Under the pieces are notes generated by a model. The model did not search any database. It saw only the letters and a program-made list of their open reading frames with translations, and had not been told where the DNA came from. The position numbers and the translations under genes were made by a program. Below, in pieces: positions 28,727 through 38,353 of a stretch of DNA of 64,000 nucleotides (positions are counted from its first letter, which is position 1; every line of letters begins with the position of its first letter). Source of the stretch: an uncultured Verrucomicrobiae bacterium. Lineage in GTDB: Bacteria > Verrucomicrobiota > Verrucomicrobiia > Limisphaerales > UBA1100. Location of the stretch: positions 62,001 to 126,000 of the forward strand of contig CALKBX010000008.1 in NCBI GenBank assembly GCA_937775205.1. The letters run 5' to 3'.

Positions 28727-31700
28727 ATGAATAAAAAAAGTATTTTAGCATCGGGGATATTGCTTTTCCTCACCGTTGGAGCGGCACGGGGTTTTGTTAT
28801 GATTGGCCCGATCACGGTGCCAGCGGAAGCAGTGGCCGTGGTGGGCGGCGCCAACGTAAGCTTAAATATCACCGACGATTTGGGTGGCCCGAAAGAAATC
28901 GACCGATTTTACCGGTGGAATGTGCCGGATTTGACTTATTCCTTTGACGATAGTTTTGTGCGCTACTTTGGATTGGAGGGAGTGAATGCCGTGAATGACG
29001 CTGTTGGCGTGATGAACGATTTCTTCGAGCCTGCCGATGGCAGTTACAAAGGCGTCACCAGCATGGACTTCGCGCGGGACGGGTTTGTGAGCAATTTCAA
29101 CACGACCTGGCTTAATACAACGGCTCAAAATCAGCAAATCATTGATTTGAAAAGCTTGGTGCTTGGAATGCTTGTGAATCAAATGGGCATTGGCAATCCG
29201 CATCGGTATGCCTTTACCACACGGAGCATTAGCCAGAATGGAACCGGCACCGAATGGAGCTTCAATGTACGCCTCAATAATTTTGATCCGCTGACGTTAA
29301 TGCCCACCGATGTGATCAACGGGGTGACCTATAGTTACCGGTTAATTCACGATGCAGCGCCGCGCGCGGGTGGAGCCCCGGCAGGTGCCGAAATTCCGAC
29401 CTTCGTGGACATGGAAGAATTCACCACAGACACCAGCGGCAACGCGTGGACCGCAGTCTCGGGGATTGTGGATGCGTTTTATGGCAACACGGCGATTTAC
29501 TGGACCGACTCCCCAACGCTGTTTGATTTTGGAGTGTACTATGACGGACAAAACGCGATGGGTGGCCAGTATCAACCTCGGCACGCTTTGACCTATGACG
29601 ACGCCGGCGGTCTGAAATATTTATATAATACGAACAATATCGTTTGGGAAGATCTGTATCCGCAAGCTAATGGCGGGCAGGTGACCTTGGTGGAGCCAGC
29701 TACGATTTTGCCAGACCGACACGCGCAAAACTTTATGCAAGCCTCAATGCCGCAAGGGCGCGGAGCTTTTCCGAGGAGAACATTGGGTGGCGCGGCACCA
29801 CGAACACCGGCTTTCTCCCGCACCAGTCCGTTGTTCGGGGTTCAGGGTATTTTGGGAGTGGGCGCGGGTGGCAATATCATCGGCCAAGCGTTGCGGGGCG
29901 GGATGGATACCATGCGTCTGCATTTCATGCCATTGGATTCATTAATTGGCACGGTGATTATGGGAACCAATTTTATTTGGACCGATACCTTTATCAGCAC
30001 CAACATGAACAACGTGCAAGGCCTCAACTCGACCACGCCCGGAACGAGCGCGTGGATCGCGCCGCCCACGCGCGTTTATCGCACGCAAAAAGTCGGACGC
30101 AATGTGGCATCGGTTCCGGATATGGTGTTCATGGCGGCAGACCTCGGCGTCTCGGCAGCGGATGGTGTGCCGATTGCCTGGAATCGTTCCGGAACAAATG
30201 TGGCAGCGAACTTCGTGGATAATAATTTGTGGAGCGCAGGCAGCTTGGTGGCACCGGCAGGTGCACTGCCCGTCGGGCCCGGCACAATTGTTACAGATGT
30301 AAACCCAGCCGCGCCGTTAATTCGGGTTTTTTCATTCACCCGCATGTCCGAAGGCTTTGAAGTATTGTGGCGTGGCGAAACCACGGTGCTTGGCAATCAA
30401 GTGCAGCCCTTCTCACTGTGGGGCTACATCAAAGGCGCCGGTCCGGAAGACATCTCAGTATTCCCGCAACGTCACGCCACACGAACAATGCTGCAAAACG
30501 AATTGGTTCCTCAAGTGAGCATCCCGCTCATCAGTATGATTTCCGATAATGGCGGCATCTCACCCATCGCCACCAATTCATTCACACGCACGGAAGAAAC
30601 CATCAGCATTGTGGGTTCCAGACTCTCCAGCGTGCAGGCCATCGAAGTGCTTAATGGCGACAAAGTGGTGCAAACAATTTTCAATGTGGACAAATTCAAG
30701 GTGAACGATCAGCTGATCAACATTCCCCCCGGCGTACTCACCGAACAGGCCGAAGGCACCGCACGCAAGATCCGCGTTTGGAACACCGTGGGCCCAAGTC
30801 TCAAGAGCCCGCAGTTCTTCAATGTATACACCGGCCGCGCAGTCGTCACCGCCACCTCCCGCGACAATCAAGTATTCGATCGCGCCCAGCCCATTACAAT
30901 TTACGGCTACGGATTCAAAAGTCTGCAAACCCGTTCCGCCGATGGCGGCGCAAAGCTAACCCATGTGCGAATGGAAGATGGCCTCGGCAATGTGGTGTCC
31001 CCGCAAAACGGAAACTCGACCGCGATCAGTTGGGAAGTCTTGAGCGACACGCAAGCGGTAATCCCAGTTTCCACGTTTGACTACAAAACCGATGGCCCTT
31101 GGCGTCGCCTACGTGCATCGCGCAGCGGCAGCGCCGAAACACTCAGTGCCACAAACAATGTTGAGCTCATCACATGGATTACTACTAAGCCGGTAATTGC
31201 TACAATTCAAACTGTAGAAGCGAGTGGAAGTTCCACTGCTGTTACGACATCCAATGCACTCCGTCGCGATCGCGCGTTGGATATTAATGGCACCGCACTG
31301 AATACCGCGATCGCCATCGAAATCGTCCGCAAAGATGGCACTTCGTTCCCCAATCCGGTGGTCATCAATCTGCCAAACGCCGGTGTTACCGTGGATGATA
31401 ATGGAACGCGCATTCAAGTTTCCGCCAATGTGGTTCCTTACAACGACGCCGACGGACACGCCACGGATCAGCAGCGGAAATTCAAGGTGTACAATGTCAT
31501 CGGCAATCACACTTACAGTACAGCCTTTAATGTGAATGTGCAGCCAAGCATCACAGGGCTCGGTGCGTTTGGTGGAAATAACGCATTTAACCGTGAGCAA
31601 AAATCAGGCGATGATGTGACAATGACAGGCACTGGTTTATTGGCAATAAAGGAAATTATCATTGTGGATGAAAATGGAACGGCACTGGGCAACACGCCTA

Positions 31701-32632
31701 AAATCGTATTGCCGCATCCGGGCGTAACCATCACGGATACGACCATCGCGATTGATACTCAGGTGGCGCAGTTCAACAATATTTCGTCTGCAGATTCGGA
31801 AAGAGAAGATCGTTTTCGACGGTTCAAATTAACCAGTGATCGGGATGTGGTTTATACCACCGCGGCAGCGCGGTTTAGTATCGGTATCCCACCCACGCAC
31901 ACAACGTTGGCGGGTATTTCAAACACGAATTTGGATTATCGTCGTGATAGCGACACAATAACCTTTAATGGCACCGGATTGCTTTTGTTGAGCACGGTGG
32001 AGGTTGTTGATATAAACGGGAATCCAATCACGGGAATGACGGCTGCGTCGGACACCACGGGGGTTGGCAGTGTCACCTCAACGTCATTTACACTATCGGC
32101 AAACGCTGCGGCCTTCACGGGGCAAGGTAATTTAATGGACTCGTCCCTTTATTTAGCTGACGGCCGAGGTGTGCGACGGTTGCGGGTGACGACTCCCTTT
32201 GGCACGTCATCGAGTCTGGCAGCCACTGCCTTCACAATTTCAGCAACACCTGATTTCTTGCCGATATCTGGAGGTGTGAATCCTACGGGAAATTCGGCCA
32301 ACACCTTTGCAGGTTCAGCTGATTTCAACGGGAGCGATTACAATGCGACGAAAGGATTGCTGTTAATCAACGGTTCGAATTTCCGTGGACTCAAGCGGAT
32401 TTATCTCGGCAATAGCACGGCGCTTCGCAGCATTGAAGAATCAGTTCAAGTTGACCCTAACTCACTTCCGGCAGGAATCACCATTAACGCAGCGGGAACG
32501 CAAATCAGCATTACAAAGGATGCGATTAACACGATCAACAATATTTGGTTGGGCAATACCGCACGCCGGGTGATGTTGCTCAGTGCGGCAGATCAAAATG
32601 CAACGTCGCCATTAATCGTGCCTAATCAATAA
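28727..32632 (+). CDS. Giant secreted protein with IPT/TIG-like repeats
   Basis: 1,301 aa with a signal peptide (MNKKSILASGILLFLTVGAA). The first about 320 residues form an unrecognised domain with conserved-looking motifs (LTYSFDDSFVRYFG; HALTYDDAGGLKYLYNTNNI); a degenerate protease-like fold is possible but no HExxH is present. From about residue 550 onward there are several repeats of about 110 aa, each with a phrase like VTMTGTGLLAIKEIIIVDEN, ITFNGTGLLLLSTVEVVDIN or ITIYGYGFKSLQT, resembling IPT/TIG beta-sandwiches. The protein looks like a long surface stalk or adhesin. No C-terminal sorting motif was seen. The reading frame is intact throughout. Confidence 0.75.
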   Translation: MNKKSILASGILLFLTVGAARGFVMIGPITVPAEAVAVVGGANVSLNITDDLGGPKEIDRFYRWNVPDLTYSFDDSFVRYFGLEGVNAVNDAVGVMNDFFEPADGSYKGVTSMDFARDGFVSNFNTTWLNTTAQNQQIIDLKSLVLGMLVNQMGIGNPHRYAFTTRSISQNGTGTEWSFNVRLNNFDPLTLMPTDVINGVTYSYRLIHDAAPRAGGAPAGAEIPTFVDMEEFTTDTSGNAWTAVSGIVDAFYGNTAIYWTDSPTLFDFGVYYDGQNAMGGQYQPRHALTYDDAGGLKYLYNTNNIVWEDLYPQANGGQVTLVEPATILPDRHAQNFMQASMPQGRGAFPRRTLGGAAPRTPAFSRTSPLFGVQGILGVGAGGNIIGQALRGGMDTMRLHFMPLDSLIGTVIMGTNFIWTDTFISTNMNNVQGLNSTTPGTSAWIAPPTRVYRTQKVGRNVASVPDMVFMAADLGVSAADGVPIAWNRSGTNVAANFVDNNLWSAGSLVAPAGALPVGPGTIVTDVNPAAPLIRVFSFTRMSEGFEVLWRGETTVLGNQVQPFSLWGYIKGAGPEDISVFPQRHATRTMLQNELVPQVSIPLISMISDNGGISPIATNSFTRTEETISIVGSRLSSVQAIEVLNGDKVVQTIFNVDKFKVNDQLINIPPGVLTEQAEGTARKIRVWNTVGPSLKSPQFFNVYTGRAVVTATSRDNQVFDRAQPITIYGYGFKSLQTRSADGGAKLTHVRMEDGLGNVVSPQNGNSTAISWEVLSDTQAVIPVSTFDYKTDGPWRRLRASRSGSAETLSATNNVELITWITTKPVIATIQTVEASGSSTAVTTSNALRRDRALDINGTALNTAIAIEIVRKDGTSFPNPVVINLPNAGVTVDDNGTRIQVSANVVPYNDADGHATDQQRKFKVYNVIGNHTYSTAFNVNVQPSITGLGAFGGNNAFNREQKSGDDVTMTGTGLLAIKEIIIVDENGTALGNTPKIVLPHPGVTITDTTIAIDTQVAQFNNISSADSEREDRFRRFKLTSDRDVVYTTAAARFSIGIPPTHTTLAGISNTNLDYRRDSDTITFNGTGLLLLSTVEVVDINGNPITGMTAASDTTGVGSVTSTSFTLSANAAAFTGQGNLMDSSLYLADGRGVRRLRVTTPFGTSSSLAATAFTISATPDFLPISGGVNPTGNSANTFAGSADFNGSDYNATKGLLLINGSNFRGLKRIYLGNSTALRSIEESVQVDPNSLPAGITINAAGTQISITKDAINTINNIWLGNTARRVMLLSAADQNATSPLIVPNQ

Positions 32633-32682
32633 CCAATTTGACCCTGCCGTTTGACGGGGGCCAAGGAACGGGTGGAATGAGA

Positions 32683-32722
32683 AAACGGGGGCGGTCTCGA
32701 AAGAGGCTGCCTCGTTTTTTAT
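32683..32722 (+). terminator. Rho-independent terminator
   Basis: ACGGGGGCGGTCTC, GAAA loop, GAGGCTGCCTCG, then TTTTTT. The stem is imperfect but the tetraloop and T-run fit a terminator for the giant secreted protein; it overlaps the stop of the convergent HAD gene. Confidence 0.6.
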
Positions 32723-33393
32723 GTGTTCAAAATGTTGAGGGTGATGTCGGTGAGATCGGGGGCTAGGAAAGTGGGTTGATACTCGGCAAGTTGGGTCTCA
32801 GAGAAATTGCCAGTGGCAACGGCAAGTACGCGGGCGTTTATAGATTGGGCGCAATGAATATCGGCAGGAGTGTCACCGATGATGAGAATTTCAGATGGGC
32901 TGAGGTTCGGGAATTTTTCGCGAGCATTTTCAAGCGCTCCGCGGGCAATGTCATTACGGTTTTCGGTGGTGTCGCCAAAGGCGCCAAATTCAAAACGATG
33001 CCAGAGATTGTAGTGGATGAGTTTCAGTTCTGCGCCGAGTGGCAGGTTGCCAGTGAGCAGGCCGAGCTCGGGTGGCGCGGGCATGGCCTCAATGGCATCG
33101 AGCAGCTCGACTACGCCGGGAAGCGGTTGAGTGTTGTCCGCCGGTAAATGTTTGGCGAGTCGTTGGGTGTATGCTTTTGTAAAGCGTCCAAAATTTGCCT
33201 CGGTGGGTTCAATGTGATTAGCGCGAAACACTTGGTAGGCCAATCCTCGATCGGTGCGGCCGGCGAAATCCATGGCTTCGGTGGCGTGCGGCAAATTGAA
33301 TTCTTCGGCAAATGCCTCGGTAAACGCCTTCATGCCGGCACCGCCGGTGAGGATGAGGGTGCCGTCGATGTCGAATAGAACGAGACGAATCAT
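32719..33393 (-). CDS. HAD-family phosphatase (phosphoglycolate phosphatase-like)
   Basis: 224 aa. Motif I VLFDIDGTLILTGGAG with nucleophile and acid aspartates, a helical cap, motif II around LGLLTGNLP (Thr), and motif IV IIGDTPADIHCAQSI. Haloacid dehalogenase subfamily with a C1 cap, like Gph. ATG at 33393 starts directly at the core strand (MIRLVLFDIDG); an upstream start would add six residues. Substrate not determinable. Confidence 0.85.
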   Translation of the reverse strand: MIRLVLFDIDGTLILTGGAGMKAFTEAFAEEFNLPHATEAMDFAGRTDRGLAYQVFRANHIEPTEANFGRFTKAYTQRLAKHLPADNTQPLPGVVELLDAIEAMPAPPELGLLTGNLPLGAELKLIHYNLWHRFEFGAFGDTTENRNDIARGALENAREKFPNLSPSEILIIGDTPADIHCAQSINARVLAVATGNFSETQLAEYQPTFLAPDLTDITLNILNT

Positions 33394-33499
33394 GGGCGCG
33401 AACTCTCCCATTAGCCTGTGCCGAAAGTCAATGCGCCCGTGAACAACCCGTGCATGGCTCCGGCTTGACGGCGCGCGGGAGGGCCGTTAGCGTAAACCC

Positions 33500-34978
33500 A
33501 TGACGAGGGGATTCCTTATTCTATTTGTACTTAGCACGTTTGGCGCGGTGTTCTCGGGCTGTATTTCCGCCAAGGATGAAAATGCCGGTGGTCGTGCGGT
33601 AAACCCACCCAGCCGAAACCCGCTGGAGCGGATGCGCAACACTGCTTCGCCGGGGCACGGTTTCAAATATTTCGATGGCGTCGGCTGGAAATATCTGCCG
33701 CCGGGCGTGAAGGCCGAGATGTTCACGATGACGGCTGAGGATTTATTCGCGCTGGCACAGGAAGCGTTTGCGGAGGGGGACAACACCAAGGCTCTGTTTG
33801 CCGCCCGCTGGCTGCACGTTCATCATCCCGGCGCGGATCTAGCACCGGAGGCGCGTCGCCTCGTGGCGCAAGTTTATGAAAAACGCGGGTTTCACGAGAA
33901 TGCATTTCAGGAGTATCAGGCGCTGCTGGATGCCCACCCGAATTATGATGCCACCAAGCGCGCGGAGGTGGCGCAACGGATGTTTGACATTGCCAACGAA
34001 TATTTGGATGGGAAATGGTTCCGCTGGAAAATTCCATATCAGGAACGAATGTATCTGCCGGTTTTTTCTTCCATGAGCCGCACGGCCAAGCTCTATGGGC
34101 AGGTAGTGAGCAATGCCCCGTATGGTGAACTGGCAGCCTCGGCACAGTTTGGCGTGGGGCAGGCGCATGAGCGGGCGCTCACAGGCTTTTGGGGTTTTTT
34201 CGCCGATGAAAAGGCTTACAAGAAAGCGACCGAAGCCTATCAGTTATTGGCCGATCGTTATCAAAAACGCCCGGGCGATGCGCCCCGGCCCAATCAGGCA
34301 GAGATTGATCGCGTGGTGGGCGAGGCGGGTTTTCAGGTGGCGGCCATCTTCGAAGTTCAGGCCAATGAAGGGGTTTACGATCAAAGCATGGCTGAGCGCG
34401 CCATCAATGCGTTCAAGGATTTTCGCGTGTTGAATGCGGGGAATCCGAGTCTGAAACCCAAGCTCGACGAGGCTACCGAGCGCATCAACCGCCTGCACCT
34501 GGAACGTGTTCGCGGAGCCATTGCTATCGCGGAGTTTTATGAGCGCCGCGGGAAATGGATTGCTGCTTATAAATATTTTGGGGAAACATCCGCGCGCGCC
34601 GCGGCCGTGGAAGGTTTGGCGGCAAAAGACAGCCCGGCCTACGAGGAAGCCCAGCGAATGAATGAGCAGGCCAAGGCCTCACTCTCTCGAGTAGCCAAAA
34701 AAAGCGTTCGTGAAACGCTCGACTTGGCGGAGGTTATCCAGAACGTGGACCTTTCCGGGCTGAAGAATCTCAGTGACCGTCTGCTTGAATCTGTGGAGCA
34801 CGCGTCACGGCGGATTGAGCTAAACCTGCGTCTGCCAGAATCCGAATTGCGCGCGGCAGTAGCCGGCGATGAATCCGAATATCAAACGGTATTAGCCATC
34901 AAAAAAAGCGCGGGAGAAACCCTTCCGGCGGTTCAGGCAGAATTCGACCGGCGCGAAGCCGAGGCGAACAAGGAGTAA
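33500..34978 (+). CDS. BamD-like TPR lipoprotein
   Basis: 492 aa. Signal peptide with lipobox (LSTFGAVFSGC) predicts a lipid-anchored envelope protein. Helical TPR-type repeats are visible from about residue 75 (AEDLFALAQEAFAEGDNTKA; EKRGFHENAFQEYQALLDAH) and the later part (RGAIAIAEFYERRGKWIAAY) recalls BamD/YfiO. A coiled-coil end finishes the protein. It is followed 2 bp later by an LptE-like lipoprotein, so the pair likely serves outer-membrane biogenesis. It is longer than classical BamD (about 245 aa), so orthology is not certain. Confidence 0.75.
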   Translation: MTRGFLILFVLSTFGAVFSGCISAKDENAGGRAVNPPSRNPLERMRNTASPGHGFKYFDGVGWKYLPPGVKAEMFTMTAEDLFALAQEAFAEGDNTKALFAARWLHVHHPGADLAPEARRLVAQVYEKRGFHENAFQEYQALLDAHPNYDATKRAEVAQRMFDIANEYLDGKWFRWKIPYQERMYLPVFSSMSRTAKLYGQVVSNAPYGELAASAQFGVGQAHERALTGFWGFFADEKAYKKATEAYQLLADRYQKRPGDAPRPNQAEIDRVVGEAGFQVAAIFEVQANEGVYDQSMAERAINAFKDFRVLNAGNPSLKPKLDEATERINRLHLERVRGAIAIAEFYERRGKWIAAYKYFGETSARAAAVEGLAAKDSPAYEEAQRMNEQAKASLSRVAKKSVRETLDLAEVIQNVDLSGLKNLSDRLLESVEHASRRIELNLRLPESELRAAVAGDESEYQTVLAIKKSAGETLPAVQAEFDRREAEANKE

Positions 34979-34980
34979 TT

Positions 34981-35529
34981 ATGAAAATCAACGGAATCAC
35001 CTTTGGAGTGCTGTCGATGTGCGTCGGCTTTTGGCTCAGTTGCGCGGGATACCACATCGGTCCCACCAACGGGCTCACCGCGGGCGCGCATTCGGTGCAG
35101 ATTCAGTTTTTTGAAAACGAAACCTTCGAGCCGCGCCTCGCCACCGCCGTGAACCGCGCCCTCAGACGCGAGTTTCAAAGGGACGGCACCTATTCATTGG
35201 AGACCCAAAGCGAAGGCGACTTCGTTGTCACCGGCAAGCTCATTGACTTCCGTCGCAACGGCGTGAGCTACAAACCCGGCGACGTGCTCACCGTGCAGGA
35301 TTATACGATGGATCTTTCCGCCGAGATCACGGTCATCAACAGCGCCACCGGCGAGGAAATTTTCAAAGAAACCCTCACCGGCACTTCCACCGTGCGCGTG
35401 GGCAACGATCTCACCGCCGGCCAACGCCAAGCGGTTCCCATCATTGCCGCCAAACTCGCCGAACAAGCCGTGCTGCGCATCGTGGACGGCAACTGGCCGG
35501 ACCCCCAACCGGATTCAGAAACCCCGTAG
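34981..35529 (+). CDS. lptE: LptE-like outer-membrane lipoprotein
   Basis: 182 aa. Lipobox at FWLSCAGYHIG, followed by the LptE-type strand pattern (VQIQFFENETFEPRLATAVN; then ALRREFQRDGTYSL and FVVTGKLIDFRRNGVSYKPG). LptE plugs the LptD barrel that inserts lipopolysaccharide in the outer membrane. The FEN.TFEP and R.F..DG motifs match the LptE/LPS-assembly lipoprotein family found across Planctomycetes and Verrucomicrobia. Co-transcribed with the TPR lipoprotein. LptD is not in the window. Confidence 0.8.
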   Translation: MKINGITFGVLSMCVGFWLSCAGYHIGPTNGLTAGAHSVQIQFFENETFEPRLATAVNRALRREFQRDGTYSLETQSEGDFVVTGKLIDFRRNGVSYKPGDVLTVQDYTMDLSAEITVINSATGEEIFKETLTGTSTVRVGNDLTAGQRQAVPIIAAKLAEQAVLRIVDGNWPDPQPDSETP

Positions 35530-35553
35530 TACCCTCCCGTTCGTGCGCACCTC

Positions 35554-35574
35554 TGTAGCCCGGGCCGGGCTACA
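35554..35574. repeat. Perfect REP-like hairpin
   Basis: TGTAGCCCG-GGC-CGGGCTACA, a 9-bp perfect stem in the gap between lptE and the PQQ-propeller gene. Same family as 861 and 63831. Confidence 0.7.
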
Positions 35575-35630
35575 ATTCTCCGCTCCTAAAAAAGGTTGCT
35601 CCCCCATCGCCTATGACACAAACTTGGCCG

Positions 35631-36914
35631 ATGAAAACCGCTTTTATCTTTCTCGGACTCTCCCTCGCTTTCTCAACTGTCGCCAGTGACTGGCCGCAAT
35701 GGCGTGGCGTCAATCGCGATGGAATTCTCCACGGCGAACCCGCGCTCGCCAAGCTCCCTGCCAAACCCGCGGCGCTTTGGCAAATCCCCATCGGCAAAGG
35801 CCAGGGCGGCCTCGCGCTCGCCAAGGGCACGCTCATCGTCCTGCACGAAACTTCCGTCGATACGCAGCCTTGGGAAACCGCCGCCGCCATCAACAGCGCC
35901 ACCGGTGAAATAATTTGGCAAACCCCGTACGCCCCCTCGTGGCAATACACCAACGTCTACGGCCCCGGCCCGCGCACCGCGCCGTTGATTGACGGCAACC
36001 TCCTCTTTTGCCAAAGCGCTGCGGGCGTGCTCGCCTGCATTTCGATGGACGGCGGCAAACTGCTTTGGAAAAAAAATTATGCCAAGGATTTTGGCGCCAA
36101 ATGGTTTGGCGGCAACGCCCCCGGCAGCAACGGCACCGCCGCCAGTCGCCACGGCAACAACGGGCAACCGGTCACCGATGCAAAATATATTTATGCCCCT
36201 GCCGGCGGCCACACCGGCGCGAGTCTTGTTTGCCTTGAGAAAAAAACCGGCAACCTTGTTTGGAAAAGTGGCACCGACTATGCCGCTTACTCCGGCCTGA
36301 TGCGCGGCAAGCTCGCCGGCGTGGAACAAATTGTAATGGTCACCGCCGCCAACATGATCGGCTACCGTGCCAGGGACGGCAAAAAACTCTGGAGCGTCCC
36401 CGTAAAAACCGGAGCGGCGCGTAACATCGTTACGCCCATTCTGCACGACGACACCATCACCATGGCCAGCCATACCGTGGGAACGTTCCAAATTCGCATT
36501 CGCAATAGCGGCGACGGCCAAATCGCGGAGGAAACCTGGCGTAACCGCGATGCTCGCACTAACATCACCACGCCCGTTTTGAAGGATGGTTTCTTGTACG
36601 GCCTCGGCGCATCTCGCGGACGCAATTCAGCGTTCGTTTGCATCAACCATAAAACTGGCAAAACCGAATGGACCAAGCCTGGCTTCACTGATTACGCCTC
36701 CGTGATATCAATGGGCGACACATTGCTCATCCACGGCTCACACGGCACAGTGACATTATTGAAAGCCACCCCCACCAAATTCACCCAACTCGGCCGCATC
36801 GAAAACGCCAGCCAAACCTCATGGACCTTCCCCGTCTACGCCGGCGGTGTGCTTTACATAAAAGACGGCCTTCGCGACGGCAAAAATAAGCTGACCGCCC
36901 TGAAGCTACGCTGA
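35631..36914 (+). CDS. Secreted PQQ-like beta-propeller protein
   Basis: 427 aa with a signal peptide (MKTAFIFLGLSLAFSTVAS) directly followed by DWPQWRGVNRDGI, the opening typical of planctomycete/verrucomicrobial quinoprotein-like propellers. Blade repeats: AINSATGEIIWQTPY, CISMDGGKLLWKKNY, CLEKKTGNLVWKSG, YRARDGKKLWSVPV and CINHKTGKTEWTKP. No catalytic dehydrogenase residues could be assigned, so it may be a binding or scaffold propeller like BamB. ATG at 35631 preferred over one six codons upstream because of the signal peptide. Confidence 0.82.
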   Translation: MKTAFIFLGLSLAFSTVASDWPQWRGVNRDGILHGEPALAKLPAKPAALWQIPIGKGQGGLALAKGTLIVLHETSVDTQPWETAAAINSATGEIIWQTPYAPSWQYTNVYGPGPRTAPLIDGNLLFCQSAAGVLACISMDGGKLLWKKNYAKDFGAKWFGGNAPGSNGTAASRHGNNGQPVTDAKYIYAPAGGHTGASLVCLEKKTGNLVWKSGTDYAAYSGLMRGKLAGVEQIVMVTAANMIGYRARDGKKLWSVPVKTGAARNIVTPILHDDTITMASHTVGTFQIRIRNSGDGQIAEETWRNRDARTNITTPVLKDGFLYGLGASRGRNSAFVCINHKTGKTEWTKPGFTDYASVISMGDTLLIHGSHGTVTLLKATPTKFTQLGRIENASQTSWTFPVYAGGVLYIKDGLRDGKNKLTALKLR

Positions 36915-36984
36915 CGGTTTTCACAATCCCGCCAGTTTGGGAGTGACAGGGGTGCGAGGGGTTCCGTATCGTGGGGCGTCGTTT

Positions 36985-38226
36985 ATGAGCGCAACCGAGC
37001 AATACATCGAGGCCCAAGCCGCCGCCAATGAGTTGGTGGATGTGCCGCAATTGGTTACCTACATCATTCAGGACGGTATCGACCACGCAGCGAGCGATAT
37101 CCACATCGAGCCGTGGGAGGATATGACCGGCGTGCGTGTGCGCGTCAATGGCGTGCTGCAATGGGTGGTGGGCATCCCCAGCGATTTTCACGAGAATATC
37201 TGCGGCCGCTTCAAGGTGATGTCCAACATGAAAAGCCACGTGAAGGATCTCCCGCAGGATGGCAAGGCTGCGCCGGAAGAGTTTAACGGGGTGCAGCTGC
37301 GCGTTTCCATTTTCCCCACAGTGTATGGCGAGAAAATCGTCTGCCGTATTTTTAATCCGGACGCCAAGATGTTTAACATCGAGTCGCTTGGGTTTGATGA
37401 CGACACGCTGGAGCGCTTCAAGGAAATCGTTTCCAAACCCACCGGCCTCATCCTGCTCACCGGGCCCACCGGCTCGGGCAAGACCACCGCCATTTATGCC
37501 GCCATCGGTCATATTTTGGAAAAGGCCGGCAACGCCATCGCGGTGTCCTCGGTGGAAGATCCGGTGGAGCAAAACCTCGATTGGGTCAACCAATCCTCGC
37601 TCAACGTCAGCATGGGCTACACTTACCCCTTGGCGCTGCGATCGCTGATGCGGCAGGATCCCGAGATCATTATGGTGGGTGAGATTCGCGACGAAGAAAC
37701 TGCCGACATCGCCATCAACGCCGGCATGACCGGTCACCTCGTCATCAGCACCCTCCACTCCGGAACTACCTCCGGCACCTTCGCCCGCCTCATCAACATG
37801 AACATTGAGCCGTTCCTGCTTGCCTCCACCATCATCGGCGTGCTCGGCGTGCGGTTGCTCCGCCAAAATTGCCTTCACTGCTCTGCCCCCTACCAGCCCG
37901 AAGCCTTCGCCATCGAGCAACTCCGCCAACACGAAGGCGGCGACTACGTTGACCAGATTCTTGAGCACGACAGCTTTTATCGAGGCACCGGCTGCACCGC
38001 CTGCAGCAACACCGGTTTCGGCGGGCGCTCCTCCATCACCGAGCTACTCACTTGCGATGCCGACGTCCGCGAGGCCGTTATGAAAAAGAAACCCACTTCA
38101 GAAATTCAAGCAATCGCCGTCAACGCCGGCATGACCACCCTCTGGGATGGCGGCCTCCAAATGGTCGTCGATCGCAAAACCACCCTCGAAGAAATCCTCC
38201 AAAAAGTGGCGGCCGATCAGGTGTAG
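36985..38226 (+). CDS. PilB/GspE-type assembly ATPase, short N-terminus
   Basis: 413-aa hexameric ATPase driving pilus extension or type II secretion. Motifs: HAASDIHIEP (N2 domain), Walker A LLTGPTGSGKTTAIYAA, Asp box DPVEQ, Walker B PEIIMVGEIRDEETADIAI, His box THLVISTLHSGT-like (GHLVISTLHSGTTSG), and the zinc cysteines CLHCSAP and CTACSNTGFGG that mark GspE/PilB rather than PilT. The usual N-terminal MshEN-like domain of about 150-200 residues is absent, so this is a minimal form. It is 11.7 kb from the pilus operon but is the only such ATPase in the window, so it is a candidate motor for it. Confidence 0.88.
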   Translation: MSATEQYIEAQAAANELVDVPQLVTYIIQDGIDHAASDIHIEPWEDMTGVRVRVNGVLQWVVGIPSDFHENICGRFKVMSNMKSHVKDLPQDGKAAPEEFNGVQLRVSIFPTVYGEKIVCRIFNPDAKMFNIESLGFDDDTLERFKEIVSKPTGLILLTGPTGSGKTTAIYAAIGHILEKAGNAIAVSSVEDPVEQNLDWVNQSSLNVSMGYTYPLALRSLMRQDPEIIMVGEIRDEETADIAINAGMTGHLVISTLHSGTTSGTFARLINMNIEPFLLASTIIGVLGVRLLRQNCLHCSAPYQPEAFAIEQLRQHEGGDYVDQILEHDSFYRGTGCTACSNTGFGGRSSITELLTCDADVREAVMKKKPTSEIQAIAVNAGMTTLWDGGLQMVVDRKTTLEEILQKVAADQV

Positions 38227-38254
38227 CCAGTAAGGACGCGTTACCGTACGTGCA

Positions 38255-38273
38255 GGACACACGAAGCGTGTCC
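38255..38273. repeat. GGACAC...GTGTCC hairpin repeat
   Basis: GGACAC-ACGAAGC-GTGTCC followed by CTACCA. A partner sequence GGACGCG...GCGTCC followed by CTACC occurs at 63854. An imperfect half-copy (AAGGACGCG) lies just upstream at 38232. Confidence 0.55.
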
Positions 38274-38327
38274 CTACCATTTCTCAACACACAATATCCT
38301 GCGAATCTGCGATCGGTCTTGCATTCA

Positions 38328-38350
38328 TTTACTTTGTGCTACAAAGTAAA
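38328..38350. promoter_or_regulatory. Palindromic operator TTTACTTTG-N5-CAAAGTAAA
   Basis: A perfect 9-bp inverted repeat with a 5-bp spacer, ending 3 bp before the ATG of the membrane-protein gene. It is AT-rich in GC-rich surroundings. Its position at the head of a two-gene operon whose second gene encodes a winged-helix domain makes it a likely autoregulatory operator of that domain. Confidence 0.65.
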
Positions 38351-38353
38351 CGT

